64,000 nucleotides of DNA from Plasmodiophora brassicae (GCA_039704465.1 JASFAU010000006.1:620001-684000), one strand, 5' to 3'. Numbered from the stretch's first letter, positions 1 to 12,125 are shown. Notes: generated by a model not told the origin, from the letters alone. Numbers and translations: made by a program.

Positions 1-40
1 TATGCAGCTTGTGAAGCTCTGTCCCAAAGACACACAAGCA

Positions 41-1290
41 TCAACATGATACCGTCAACGGTCTGGAGATGGGCTGCCTCATGCCGACATTCCCGTCTCC
101 TTCGATAGTCGGGCCGTTGTGCACGGCAGGGCCGCTCTGGTACGTGCCCAGGACACGAACAAAGTCGAACAATTCCTGAACAGGCAACAGCATGTTAATG
201 GCGCGTCTGCTAGCATACGCAATCACGAACCCGCAAGTGGTTCAACGCATTGACAGTGGAGCGCTCCTCACAATGGGCCACAATGTCGAGATAGAAGCAA
301 TACTTGTAGCGCAACGGCGCGAACGGTGTCGACGGTTGGAGACGGCCAGGTAGGGACTTCCCCGGGCGGCTCTCGATTTTCGTCAGGTCAATGTCTCGGA
401 GCTGTGTCATTGCCGCATTAGCTCCACCTCGCCTGCTCTGCAAGGCCTCGTACCGCAAACACGGCCAGCGCCTTGAACAACGCCCCAGGGACGTTGTCCC
501 GAAGCGCAAACACAAGCGAGGTCTTGCAGGTCGTCCCAAGTGCTGAGGAGACCCCATCATCAGATCGATATCCGGGGGACGCACCTGACTGCGACCTGGC
601 ATCCGAGGAGTTGGACCGAGGACAATGAACCGTGTAAAGTTCTCAGCCTCGTCCTGGCAGTCCATGTGGAGAACGTCGAGACCGTGAAGACGCGCGGCAA
701 TGACGCTGGCAAGCGCGGCGGTCGCGGGAGGGCGCTCCGCAGCGACAGACGCGGCGGCGCCTGCCGTGTCAGCATGCGGGACTGGGTGGATACCACGAGA
801 TCCCAGAAAGTCTGCACATTGGGCCAGCGCCTGCCGACACTGCAGTAAGAATACGGCGCGGTTCAACTGATAAACGTGCACCTGCGGATGGCTCAACACG
901 TAGTGCACGTCGGTAATGTCGACCCCTTTGGGCGCCAGCAGCGCGTGCCGAACACGGTAGTCCAGCTCCCCGATAATGAAGAGGCCAGATGACAGCAGAC
1001 TGTCATACGCGGCGTGAATAGAACCGCCCAGCGAATTCTCAACTGACGTCCGCCATCGCATCAATATCCTCCCAGCAATACGCGCGTACGACGTGCGCTT
1101 CCTCACTGGGGATCACTGCATGATCGGCGACGCCGTCCTTGACGGCCCGCATCGCGTCGGCAAAGGTCGCGCATGGGCGCAGCTCGATGTCGGACCCTGC
1201 GAAGTATCGACGGGCCGCGTCCTCGCTGTAGGCGCCGGGCTCGCCCTGATAGCTGACACGAAGCGCTGCCATGGGGACGAGGTGGCGCAC
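41..1290 (-). CDS. Prephenate/arogenate dehydratase with ACT domain
   Basis: Last step of phenylalanine synthesis: decarboxylating dehydration of prephenate or arogenate. I read five exons: 1290-1107, 1042-596, 542-454, 401-231 and 175-41. The introns are 64, 53, 52 and 55 nt, and the joined frame closes exactly at 341 residues. The N-terminal catalytic domain shows GEPGAYSEDAA, VIPIENSLGGS (across the first intron) and the substrate-binding NFTRF. The C-terminal ACT regulatory domain shows KTSLVFAL, PGALFKAL and the ESRP motif that binds phenylalanine in this family. A second start 18 nt downstream (1272) is possible. Sequence alone does not separate prephenate from arogenate dehydratase. 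No chorismate mutase domain is fused to it. Confidence 0.93.
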
Positions 1291-1397
1291 TGAACGCCCG
1301 CGCAGTCCAAAATGGCGCGCCTACAGGACCAGGTAGGTGTAGTTCGTGCGTGGCACAGACACACACACACACACTGCGGACTCAGGGCTTTATGGTG

Positions 1398-3076
1398 TCA
1401 TGCAGGGGCGTCGGCGCCGACGGCTTCCGCGACGCTGTTGAATCCGTCCCGGCGAAGACATGCGGCAAGCTCCCGTTTAATGCGAGGGATCAGCGGTGGG
1501 CCGCCGAACGCGAACGACGTGTACAGCTGGGGGAAGGACGCGATTAGGAATAGCAACGTTGACGGCCCGATACCGATGGGATACCTGGACAAGAGAGGCA
1601 CCCGCCCGAATCTTCTTGTACGCGTCCTCGCCGCTGGCGATGCCCCCAACGCCAATTAACGGAATACGACCTTTTGTATGCTTGTAGACACGTCTGGTGC
1701 CGACAGATTAACCAGTTGGCAAGCTTGCGATACCATGTGGTCACAGTTTACCGGAGGCACTCCGTTGACCTGTCGAAGAGCGGGGCGCCAGATAAGCCGC
1801 CGGCTTCAAACCGTGATGCTTCGCCACGAGACGTGGTCGTATTCGAGACGATTATACCATCGATTCCGACTTGTAACGCGACTTTCGATATGTCCCGCAG
1901 ATCTTCTACACCTGGCGTTAACAGACTCGCACAGAATATAAAGCACTGCTAGGAACCTTCTTCTAGATCTGGTGAAATCTTCAGCAATAAGGGAATACGC
2001 CGGTTCGTCCGCTTTGAGACGGGCAATTTTTCGTGTGCCCCTTTAATCTCTTTCAAGAGCTGCATCAGTTCCTGTGTAGCAGGGCCGTGTTCATAATAAT
2101 TCCAGTTCAGGAAATAGGGTGGATCAACCTTCATTCTCTGTAGTTGACGAAGACCCGGGGTGTTCGGGGACGAAACGTTAATCGCGATGTAGTCGGCGTA
2201 CTTGCCCTAAGAGGCAATGTTACGCGAGCAGTAACGGATGTTGGCCTTTGCTTACCAGCACATTGACACCCTTGACGTAGTCGAAGTTAGAGGCGAACTT
2301 GTTACGGCCGAGGTTAACGCCCATTAGCCCGGGCAGCTCGTCAGGAAGTCGTTGGAGCCGTTTTCGTACCGCCTGATGATACATCGACGATCAGACGGCC
2401 TGCACGGCCGTCCAAATGTGTCTCGCACCTGCTGCCCGTCGCTGTTGAACCCATACCGGTTTACGATCGCATTATCCTGAGCCACACAGTTAGCAACGTC
2501 GGTATTGCCCAAGCACGGATCATGCCTGATTATAGCGGAAGACACGAGGTCGCGGGTTCCCTTCTTGCGGGTCGCCAGTGACGGACCCGATCTCGACGAA
2601 GGCGACACCCAGGTCCTGGGGCCCCGATCATCAGACCGCTCTGCTTGCCCATCGTAGCCAGATCAAGGGTCCTTACAAGTACGCCTTCGACAGCCTCCGC
2701 GTTCTTGTCGAACCCGGCAGCGAACCCAACTGGATTCCGAAACGGGATGCCCCACACTTCAGTCGACAGCACAGGATCATCGTGACCGTGATCGACTACG
2801 GGACATATGATCGTCGGATGCGGTACGCAGCCTATCCGATATACCAGCCAGGCATGCAGACCGAACGGTGCGGTCCTGGGCGAGCAACCGAATGGCAAGG
2901 CGGTGCGCGGTTTCAGGCTCAATCCACGTTGCCGCCAACTGGGCCACAGGCCAGTAATTCAACGGTGCGCCCTGTCGGGCTTGCCACTGCGCATACCCCC
3001 ATAGGGACGCGCTCGCCAATGCCCCTACGCCGACGGCACGGCCGACGGACGACCACCGCGATGCTGCAGTCGCCAT
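1398..3076 (-). CDS. DHODH: Dihydroorotate dehydrogenase, class 2 (mitochondrial)
   Basis: Oxidises dihydroorotate to orotate in pyrimidine synthesis, passing electrons to ubiquinone at the mitochondrial inner membrane. The N-terminus has a basic/hydrophobic targeting and anchor segment (residues about 1-30), as expected for class 2. At least seven short exons carry the family blocks in order: [63 protein letters not shown] (with the class 2 catalytic serine), [36 protein letters not shown], and the C-terminal [14 protein letters not shown]. Most splice sites are clear (GTATAT, GTAAGC donors). The exon around 2540-2480, near PRPRVFR, is the least certain. Next gene downstream on the same strand is the dehydratase. 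Confidence 0.93.
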
Positions 3077-3559
3077 CAGGGCACTGTGAAAATCAACCCC
3101 AGTTTCGCCGTTCTTTTTGGCCAGCGGACGTGCACCATCATACTACTTGCCACAGTACCCGCACATGACGACGGGTTCTACCGTCGGCAGCAGTGTACGT
3201 CACTGTTATTCCTATATTTGCTGCTCCTCATGTTAATGACTGAAAACCTGGATTTTCAGACGGTAAGTACCGGCCGCAGATAAGTTAATAACCCAGTGAG
3301 GTGCTGCGGAAGTGGCGGTAATCGCCGGACGATGTGTTGGATCGGCATTCGGGGGACACTGGGACGTGCTGCGGGATTTGAATTTTGGCGCGCGATCAAC
3401 CCGCCAAACCGCCACGCGTAACGCTGTAACACGGGCGCGGTGTTCGTCTTCTGCCGCCCGTCAGGTGGCGCAACTCCGCAACAGTTGGAAGTCATCACTT
3501 CGGTTGTATAACCTCGTGTGTGGGTGTGTGTTTGGGGCCTGGGGCGACGACGCGTCACC

Positions 3560-4659
3560 ATGTCGAAGAAAGCGCCCGTCTACTGGAAGATGTGCAAGAA
3601 AGCCATCGAGGAACTTGACGAGAGGGGCGGCAGCTCCCGCGCAGCCATAAAGAAGTACATCAAAGAGCACTACGATGTCAACGAGGCCGTATGTGACGCG
3701 TTTTCATGCCTTCACAATTGTTCGGTTGCATGACATCTAACGTTTCGGCTAGACCATTGACAAATCAGTGGCAAACGCTCTCAAGAAAGGTGTTGACGAC
3801 GGCGCCTTTGTACAACTGAAGCAATCATTTAAGAACAAGAAGTCGGCTGCGACGAAGAAGAAGTCTGTATCTAAGAAGAAAACAGGCACAAAGGTTTGTT
3901 TGTCCTGCGCATTTCAGAGTAATGCTTCTGAAATTCTGAACGAAAAGGCAAAGAAATCATCAACGAAGAAGGCAAGTGCGAAGAAGGAAGGCGACGTAGG
4001 TTTCGACGATTGGGATTCGGTTCCTCTATCTGACGTGTATTGTATACAGTCGAGCGCCAAGGGCAAGAAGTCGTCTGTCACCAAATCGAAGAAGAAGAGC
4101 GTGGCGAAAACGGCAGGAACAGAAACCCCAAAGAAAAAGAAGAGTAGCGTCAAGAAGGTAAAACGGTGCCTGAGTGTGCATGAACCCGGCCTATATAAAC
4201 TAGCTAGCAGACGAAGGCTGCGAAGGCCTCTACGCCGAAGTCTAGTTCGAAGAAGGTTGTTCCGCAGACTTGTCATGTGTTCTTATTTCGGGGCTGATCA
4301 TTTGCTGTAGTCAACTAAAGCTGCTAAGGCTTCGACACCTAAGAAATCCAGCGTGAAGAAGGTTTGTTGAGGCCCTACTGCTTCATGTACTTCATCATAA
4401 CACATTATGTAGTCCACAACCTCGAAGAAATCTGCGAAGTCTCCCACCAAGAAAACCAGCGCGAAGAAGGTATTGTATTAGTTTCACACTGCTGTTCGAT
4501 TATTTTCGCATACGTTTTCAGGCATTCATGAACTTTTTAACTTATTCTGCCTTTGGCTAGTCAACTCCTAAAAAGAAGACGTCCGCGAAGAAGGTCGCAG
4601 GGCAGAAGCGGAAGCCATCCGAGAAGAAGTCACCAACTGTCAAGAAGGCTAAGAAGTGA
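3560..4659 (+). CDS. Linker histone H1-like protein, lysine-rich tail in small exons
   Basis: Chromatin-compacting linker histone. Exons 1-2 (3560-3688, 3753-3893) encode a winged-helix H1/H5-type domain starting MSKKAPVYWKMCKKAIEEL and including RGGSSRAAIKKYIKEHY and the VANALKKGVDDG region. Exons 3-8 (3948-3995, 4050-4157, 4211-4255, 4311-4361, 4413-4469, 4561-4659) encode only Lys/Ala/Ser/Thr tail. Every intron is phase 0. Most donors sit right after an AAG lysine codon, and most introns end in TAG followed by a Ser/Thr codon. Lengths are 51-64 nt except the last (91 nt). The joined protein is 225 residues. The exon 2/3 acceptor (AAAAG at 3947) is the weakest splice site. Confidence 0.88.
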
Positions 4660-5477
4660 TCCAGCTGTTTCACCTGCCGTATGTATATTTCTTACTCGCA
4701 GCTCAATCCGTTGTCTGCTTCAAATTAATAAACCCAGCTTCATGATGGTCTTAATAGAATGTGCATTTGCTGCGAGGGCGTACGACGATTCGGGGATGAC
4801 AAATTCGCGTACTGGCTGAAATATAGAGCAGTCATGGCAAATGAAATCGTATTTATTATTATTCGTCTCGGCATGTAGGGCGGACAGGTTGGAGTCGAAG
4901 CGTCATAGCTATGTACATAAGCCGAGGGTGCCAAAATTGGCTCGCAGCGGCAAAACGTTACGTGGAACGTGTCGGTGAGTCGAGATTCGACCACATCATT
5001 CGGTTGACACACGACGATGAGCGCGGCGCTAGAACATGAGGGAGAGTGTGCCGGTTTCCGTACGAGAAACCGCTTCTCACCCACGCTCAAGGCGCATCGT
5101 ATTTGTGACTGTCAGTGGCCGCTGCGCGTTAACTACACGCGGACCGGCTATATGACTGACGAGGTAGGTACTGACTGCGCAGCTGCGCGTAGGGGATCGC
5201 CTAGCGTACTGTGCGGAGGGTAAGTAGGTCATCAGCCCCAGGGGCGCCGGGGCCGGATCGGCAAACTCGACAAAATACATGTAGCGCGGTTGGCAATCCT
5301 GTCGCTCCTTTGCCCTGAGACGCGCAGCCCCAGAGTTGAAAACGCGAGCCGGCCGATCCCCGAACCAGTCGTCAGACGCTTTTCTCGCCCGCGTTCATCA
5401 CCACGCGCGTGGCGCCGCGCCGCTGTCTTTGCCATCAGTGGCGAGCCGGCGAGCTCGCCCCTCCGACTTGTTCGACG
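4660..5477. other. Intergenic, no supported gene
   Basis: Short open frames exist on both strands but none has recognisable similarity, consistent splice sites or clear coding character. It probably holds the histone 3' end and the promoter of the Zn2Cys6 gene. Confidence 0.5.
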
Positions 5478-6930
5478 ATGGTGCGTGCCGAAAATACGGC
5501 GGACCCGTTGGCAAACTCCGTGGCGTCCGGGTCGGCTTTGGCACGGCCCGGCATCCCACGGAGTTCTCCGTGCAGCTGGATCGCCACCGCCAACGCGCCG
5601 CACGGGCCGCCCTCCTTCGGCATCGCCGCCGTTGCGCGCCCCGAACCGGCACTCGCCCACGTCCAATCGCCTATCGCCAGGCGCATCCAGGAGAGCGGTT
5701 GCAAGCGCCCGCGGCTCATGTTCGTCGGGTCGCCGACCTTGTCGAATGCCGTCGCCGCCGTGAATCCTGACGAGGCGACGGTGTCGGCCGCCATGTCGGT
5801 GCCGCTGGTCGGCAAGTCCGCTTCACGGGTGAATACGGCGTGTTCAGCGTGTGCGGCGCGTAAGGTTCGCTGCGATTCCAACCGGCCCTGCCGACGATGC
5901 GTCCAGTTGGGCAACGCGGATTCCTGCGTGGACCGGCCGGCCGTTCCGACGCGGGCGAAAGCGCAGAAACCGAGGATAAGCGGGTTTCGGTCGTGTGATG
6001 CGTGCCACAAGGCCAAGGTGGCGTGCACGGCCGGTCGGCCGTGCCCGAGATGCGTTCGGATGGATAAAGCCGAGCAGTGCGTGAGCGGGGTGACCGAGGC
6101 GAGGATCTACCCCACCGCACCCTGTTCCCGGCGCGTGATCGTGCCCGATAACGTTCGACAAGTGCTGTTGAACGCGCCGATGAATTATTCGGTCGAGGAG
6201 ATTAAATCATGCTTTGTCAAGCACCCGATGCTAAGGTGAGTGCGTCGTCCAACAAGCGCGCGCGCGTCCCTGGATCACTGATTTGGGGCGATAGTCGGGG
6301 ATTATCGGCTCTGCTGGCACCGCTGCTAATGGGGCCGGAAATACGGGGCATCATTGATGCGATGCGCGAGAAGATCGGCCTGCCGTGCACGGACGATTTC
6401 TGGTTCGACGCCATTTCGCTTGATCCGGTGCCTGGCCCTCTGTTTATGTGCTATTGACGAGAATGTGGGCTGACTCGGGACTACAGGGTAGCGTCGTCAA
6501 CATCAAGGTGCAAGAAGAAGGGAGCAAACTGGCGTTTATCCATTTCGAGATCGATATGCGCGCCAATATCACCTCGATGGTGGTCAACGAGGCGGCCCAT
6601 ATTCTGTTTGGTTACGAGGTGGCCGAGTTGCAAGCGTACCTGATGGCGAACCGAGGTCGTGTCGACGAGGCGGAGAGGACGGTCCCGTTGATCTGGCTGC
6701 TGTTCGACCCTTGGAATTGGCCGGATCTGGCGACGATCTACCTGAACTTCTTCTTGCGGCAAGCGACGTTCCAGGTGGTCCCAGTGCGCATCACCAGGAA
6801 AGACACCGGTTTGGTGTTCGCCATCGCTAGCTGGCACGCCACCATATCGCCGGACGGTTTGGTCTCGAGTCTGTCGGTCTCGTTCGACGTCAGCCCTGAC
6901 GCCAGAGTCCAATACGTCTACTCGGGATAA
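5478..6930 (+). CDS. Tandem Zn2Cys6 zinc-cluster protein with C-terminal PAS-like domain
   Basis: Probable DNA-binding transcription regulator. Three exons (5478-6235, 6295-6427, 6487-6930) join in frame to 444 residues; both introns are 59 nt. Two binuclear zinc clusters lie in tandem. The first runs from CSACAARKVRC to CVQLGNADSC, the second from CDACHKAKVAC to CVRMDKAEQC. Each has six cysteines in C-x2-C-x6-C-x5-C-x2-C-x8-C spacing. The C-terminal third (from about 6490) looks PAS-like (ITSMVVNEAAHILFGYE, then ASWHATISPDG), the arrangement of fungal ERT1/AcuK-type activators, which normally have one cluster. The long Ala/Pro-rich N-terminus is uncertain; an in-frame ATG at 5718 is an alternative start. 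Confidence 0.8.
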
Positions 6931-7141
6931 TCATAGCTGTCATCCACACCTGCTGGCGCCTGTCCAAATTATGTTACAGCAACACCTGTGTCGAATACAC
7001 GAACTATTGTTTAGGAAGCGCTGATATGGCGACCGTTGGGCTCAGCTGCCCTGTCCGCTTGGCTGGCACTGGCTGCGACCGCCAATGGCGATCCCGTCGT
7101 CGTACCGTATCGGTCCCGACATATAGGGCCGCCCTTCCGGC

Positions 7142-8972
7142 ATGTCCGGGTCGGGCGATGATGAGGACGTCGCCACCAGCGATGCCTTGCTTAGGGCAGC
7201 AGCACAGCGCCTGAGCAAGCGGGAGCAGTCGATCCAGGCGCAGGCTGAAGAGATTCGGGCGCTGAGCGACAAACTGATCGAGAGGTCCCAGAGGCGTCTA
7301 ACATCAATGCCATGCACCCACCGACCCCTGTAGGTCTAACATGATCAACAACCTGAAAGCGTCGGAAGCCCAACTACAGGCGCTTGTCAAAGAAAGGTGG
7401 CCATTACACGTCGTCACATCGGCCAATGGGTTCCTAAGCGCCACTCCAGGACCGAGCAAGTCAATTCGCTTCGGGCCGAGAGAGCGGCCCTGCAAGCGGC
7501 GAACCACGACGCCCTGCTCAGCGCCGACCGACTGCGCCAGGAAGCCGACGTTGCCAAGAAGGACGCTGCGGACCGAGCCATGCAGGTCCAACTGCTCCAG
7601 TGCCAGGTCAACCAGCTTCAGGACAAGGTACCTCGTCGCTGCAGCCGTCTAGATAGCACTCACCTGGCATGGATGCCAGGTAAAGGAACGGGAGCAGCTG
7701 GTCGCTGAAGCGAACCTGACGTTGCAAGCGGCGGGTCCGTTACCGTCCACCGTCGTCGCGGTGCGTGCTGACTTACAATGGGCATCATGGTTAGACACGC
7801 AAATCGGCCTGCTGGAGCAGAACAAGGCAATGGCGGAGCGGGAGGCGACCCGGATGCAGGAGACCCTGCAGGATCGATGGCAGGAAGCGGAAGACGCGCG
7901 CCGACAGGCGGACCACGAACGCGAACAGGTCAGGACCCAGGTTGCCGTCCTGCAGGCGCAGGTTGCTGGTTTGCAGTCGACCAACGAGCGCCTCGTTGTC
8001 GAACTTCGCGGCGTGGGCCATCAGCTGGCCGACCAGTGGGCATCCGCCCAAGTCAAGCTTCAACGTGACATTGACACCCGGGTAGCATCCCTTCAGTCGC
8101 GTTTGGATCGAGGTTCGATCATCATCGTAGCCTTCCACGTACACGTATGGTGACCTGCTGGCACAGTGTCCGATCGTCATTCCCAGCTGTGTCGCGTGCT
8201 GAAGCGCTGCGCTGATCGGTGCCGGCACCTGAGTGCCAAACTGGACCGAAAGCGGGCATATATCACCGAGCTGAAAGTCGTGTTGCAACGCGACCTGCTG
8301 GAGAGGGACAAGACGCAGGCTGCCTACGAAGCGGCGCTGGTCGGACTGGACCGGGTGCAGAGGGAACATTCTCAGCTGTCGCTCGACCACTCTGGGTGCG
8401 AGGCGGAAAGGTCCCAACTTCAAGCGGCACTGACAAAGTCAGGGGAAGACGCCGAAGAGCTTCGCAGGCAGATACGGGACCTGCAGGGCACGGTCCAGGT
8501 CGAGAAAGGTCGAGCCGACATGCTGCAGAAACATAACCAGGAGATCACAATCGAGCTGGACCTGCAGAGGAGTCTAGTGGAGCGGGCGCAGCGCGAAGAA
8601 CAGGCCAGAGAGGCGAACCTGCGAGGAGAGGTCGCGCTGGCCCAAACTGTCAAGAGACAGCTGGAGCGACAGCTGAAAGAGGAGCAGTCGAGGCCTAAAA
8701 TGTATCCTCCGTTTGGCCCGGCCAAGCCATCGTCGGCGACTGCAGACGACACCGACCTGCTTCGGGTACTGCATGACAATAACGCAAGAGTGACGTGACC
8801 ATCGCGTTCGTATGCATTGCCTGGTTCTCAGCTGACTAGACCTGTTCAGCACGCGGCCGACTGCCAGGCGCAGTCCATTTGGTACCAGGACCTGACCGAG
8901 AAGATGAACGGCCTGATCACGAAGATCGATCAGAGCATCGCCGACAAAGCTGATAAGAACCTAGTGCTATGA
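7142..8972 (+). CDS. Long coiled-coil protein
   Basis: No enzyme domain seen. Several exons encode almost continuous Glu/Gln/Leu/Arg-rich coiled coil, including SKREQSIQAQAEEIRALSDK (about 7220-7280), NSLRAERAALQAA, MAEREATRMQETLQDRWQEA, LQAQVAGLQSTNERL and RKRAYITELKVVLQRDLLER. The C-terminal exon ends DLTEKMNGLITKIDQSIADK before the stop at 8970-8972. Short GT-AG introns interrupt the frame near 7300, 7400, 7640, 8110 and 8800. Exact splice sites were not resolved at every junction, so the boundaries are approximate. It is a likely cytoskeletal or scaffold protein. It converges with the CDK gene, 47 bp away. Confidence 0.7.
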
Positions 8973-9019
8973 CCAACGTCATACGACAATCGTTTATAAC
9001 AACGCCAAGGCGACGCGTG

Positions 9020-10065
9020 TCAGCGTTGCAAGTCGTACAGGTCGTCAAAGTAGGCGTGCTCCAGAGCCTGCTTCGCAGATATGCGCTTGCCAGGTTCATA
9101 GCGGAGCATCTTGCCCAGAAGGTCGAGGCCGACGCGGTCCAATCCAGGAACGCAGGTTGACAGTGGACGTGGATCCCATTTCGGGAACGTCGACTTGTAG
9201 TCGGGCATGGACGTCACTCTCGGCCAAGTTGTCTCGTTCGGCGTGCCCAACGCTCGGAAGATGCGGAATAGCTCGTCGATTTCGGAGTCACCCGGGAACA
9301 GCGGCTGCTTCGTGACCTGTCGTCGGGCATGGTCGTCAACAGATATTCAAACGCCAATTGGACGACCAGGTGTACCAATTCGGCGAAGATACAACCAGCA
9401 GCCCAGATGTCGACAGGCGTGGAATATTCCTTTGTGCCCAGCAGGATCTCAGGCGCTCGATACCACAAGGTGACGACTTCGTGCGTATACGGGCGCACGG
9501 GGACGCCAAACGCACGCGCCAGGCCGAAATCGGCGAGTTTCAGCGCCCCTTGCCTGTCGATGAGCAGGTTCTGCGGCTTCAGATCACGATGCAGTGTTCG
9601 GTGAGAGTGGCAGAACGCGATGCCTTTCAGTAACTGCTGCATATACGATTTGACCAGCATGAGGTCGAGCGGCGCAGTCTGGCTGTCCATATACTTCTTC
9701 AGATCCTGGTCCAGGTACTCGAACACGAGGTACAATTTCTTGAAGTCGTGATGGACAACGTCCCGCAGCGATACGACATTCGGGTGCTGAAGCTCTTTCA
9801 GCAATGAAATCTCTCGGATCGCCGTCGAAGGGATCCCTTCGTCCTCGCTGTCCAGCCGGATCTTCTTCAGCGCGATACTCTCCCCTGTCACCCGGTCCCG
9901 CGCCTTGTAAACAACACCATACGTGCCTTCGCCAATCTAACGGCCAGGGTTTAACGTCGTGCCGCCGTGGAGCAGCACCATCGGCGGCATCACCTTCTCG
10001 ATTTTCTGGTAGCGCCCAAGGCCCGCGTACTGCTGCGACTCTGGCCGCTCGCCGTCGCCCGCCAT
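9020..10065 (-). CDS. Cyclin-dependent kinase, CDK1/CDK2 type
   Basis: Cell-cycle Ser/Thr kinase needing a cyclin partner. Three exons (10065-9994, 9936-9376, 9316-9020) join to 309 residues, about the usual CDK1 length. Visible are the Gly loop GEGTYGVVY with the inhibitory Thr/Tyr pair, the cyclin-binding PSTAIRE helix, catalytic [13 protein letters not shown], the activation segment [14 protein letters not shown] with the CAK-target Thr, [23 protein letters not shown], and a C-terminal lobe ending in a short basic tail. The introns (57 and 59 nt) fall after the IEK before the Gly loop and inside AELV. A full canonical PSTAIRE with no insertion makes this the best mitotic CDK candidate, but CDK1 and CDK2 cannot be separated here. 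Confidence 0.96.
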
Positions 10066-10102
10066 CGCCTGACGCCGGTCGGTGACTGCGGGGGTCGAGG
10101 CG

Positions 10103-10990
10103 TCAAAACGACGACAATGCGCTGCCCCGGGCCGCCCTGACTAAACGTACAGGTTGCCCCGGCAAACACACAATATACGCCCCGCTCGCTGCCCGCTGAC
10201 TTATTCGAGCGCGCGGGGTTTTCAGGAGCCCCCACCGTCGCGCAGAAATTTGAGCGCCACTGTGCCACCTACATGTTGCGCCGCGCAGCAGCAGCAGGGC
10301 CCACAGTTTGAACAGATGCTGCCAGGTGGACCGGGGAACAAACGACACAAAGAGCGCCTGCCCCAATGTGACACCGCCAGCGTTTGTAATGATTGCGACG
10401 TTCCCGCTCGTCGTGTCGCTCTTCATGCATCCGGTTTCAGAATCAAGCGATCAGCATGTCGTCTAACCAGTCGATGTTGCACCGAAACAGCGACAAAGGC
10501 GCAAGTGCCTGGCACGCTTCGCGCGCAGCGTTGGGGAATCTATCTGCAGCGAACGCGCGATACCACCCTGATACTGTAGCACTGGCGAGTACACGTGATT
10601 ATGCTTCACGACACGAAACTGGGAAGACGAGTGTCGTTGTAGCGGTCGGAGTCGTTGCCTTCGAGAGGTGGTCCCTAATGGGCGTTCAGCCATGTCCTAG
10701 CACATGGTTGAGGGGCGATGACCTTGATAGGGGGCGCTGGAATCTCGATGCGACATCCTTTATCATCGTCCAACCTGACAGGCGCGTGTCGAGACTGAGA
10801 CACAACCTGCGAAATTGTCAGCAAATCCTGTCGAACGGCAACCGGATGACGGCACCTCGATCGGTTTGATTCTTGGCGGCTGATGGAACGCGTCAACCAG
10901 ACGTGGAGGTGGAGCCTGCGACGACATTTCAGGGCGAACTCGACTCGTCGTCCCATTACAAGGAACGTACTTGTGGCCTAAAATCGTCAT
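10103..10990 (-). CDS. Uncertain multi-exon coding region, function unknown
   Basis: I do not recognise this. The minus strand has an ATG near 10990 followed by a proline-rich segment (EMSSQAPPPRLVDAFHQPPR). Further down are RLDDDKGCRIEIPAPPIK, then WYRAFAADRFPNAA with CNIDWLDDMLIA and a stop at 10443-10445. These are separated by potential short introns, so a small spliced gene ending at 10443 is plausible. A second start at 10426 opens a peptide with a hydrophobic segment (HLFKLWALLLLRGA), perhaps a separate small membrane protein. The splicing is not established and either piece could be noncoding. Confidence 0.3.
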
Positions 10991-11087
10991 TGGCATGCGC
11001 GCCAATTAGCTTGCCCGACTCGGTTTCCCGGACAGCGGGTTCAGAATCACTGTGGGGCGTCTGCTACATTGTACAGCGCTTGAGCGG

Positions 11088-12125
11088 TTACGCTGGTCGC
11101 GTCGAAGGATCCATTACCTGGTACCGGTAGAGATCTCGCGCTGTCAGCGGTTGAGGGAGGATGGGAAGAATCCGGCTGTTTAACGGAGCTCTGCGATCTC
11201 CCGATCCCTGCCGTCGACTGGAACGTATGAACTGCGTTGAGAATGACGATGGCCCATGCTTCCAGTCCGACGACGTGGAGGGTTCAACCGCGGGCGGCGG
11301 CGGCGTTTGCAGTGAAGATGCTCCACCTCTGGGAACATCAGCCAAATCGGCAACAGACTCGGTCGTTGCATGCTGGCGGTCGATTCTGAAGACATCTCGG
11401 AGACGCGTGGTTACCGCGTCAAGGTCCGCTGAGATTGCTGAGATGAGAACTGGGGCAGGTGTCACGTCGTCTACAGCTGCGTCCCTTGCTGATGGTTCAT
11501 TCCCATCATCTTCACTGGCATCCGCCTCGCTTCCATCGTCATCGTCTTCATCACTTTCCTCACTCTCATCCTCATCGTCATCACCGTCGTCGGTGTCGTC
11601 GCCGTCACCATCGTCGTCATCGTCATCACTGTCTTCCTCATCGTCATCGGTGTCGGCATCATCATCATCATCCTCACTGCTCCCGTCGTCTTCGTCGTCG
11701 TCATCGCTACCGTCCTGTTCCTCGCTCTCTCCAGCATCCTCAGTGTCAACTTCGTCTTCATCATCCGACATCGACGCCGAGTCAGACTTTCAGTCCGACA
11801 TACATACCCCATCCTGTCACAGCATGCATGCTGCAGGCCGTGCGACTGACCCAGCTCGTTCTCGTTACGAACCCGGCAAACACGCAGGGTCCCCGATCAG
11901 AGCCCCCGCCCGATTTGCACGCAGGAGAGCCAGTGCGCTCATTGATAACATCGACGACAGCGGGTCCGTTATCAACACTTCAACGGGTACGTTTGGGTCA
12001 ACTCGTGCAGGGCAACAGGTCCATCCAGCTCGCTGGACGACTGGCGGATCAGTGACGCCGACTTTCTCCAAAAACTGGCGTACAAACGTGAACGACAGAT
12101 TGCGGGGCGATTTTTTTTGAAGCAA
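11088..12125 (-). CDS. Acidic Asp/Glu-rich protein
   Basis: The minus strand of a TCATCG-type low-complexity tract encodes [20 protein letters not shown] followed by about 60 mostly Asp/Glu residues. A non-repetitive C-terminus follows ([20 protein letters not shown], then [11 protein letters not shown]). Upstream on the same strand an exon-like piece ([19 protein letters not shown], from 12125) may be the N-terminus, joined through two or three short introns; a TGA in frame above MSDDEDE shows splicing would be needed. Such acidic tails are common in chromatin and nucleolar proteins, but no domain is recognisable. If real, it is divergently transcribed from Rpn11 with only 45 bp between starts. 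Confidence 0.4.
11481..11770. repeat. Low-complexity TCATCG/TCGTCA-type tract
   Basis: Nearly uninterrupted TC(A/G)TC(A/G/T) triplet repeats. It leaves long open frames on both strands: Ser on plus, Asp/Glu on minus. ORF length is therefore no evidence of coding here. Confidence 0.85.

Noticed and set aside
1362..1376. CA-dinucleotide run
   Set aside because: Short simple repeat between two genes; no functional meaning supported.
5232..6161. Several minus-strand frames of 100-200 codons
   Set aside because: Antisense shadows of the Zn2Cys6 gene, whose cysteine spacing is decisive.
11161..12120. Plus-strand 319-codon Ser-rich frame
   Set aside because: Product of the TCATCG tract; the minus strand gives a more natural acidic protein and no plus-strand motif is seen.
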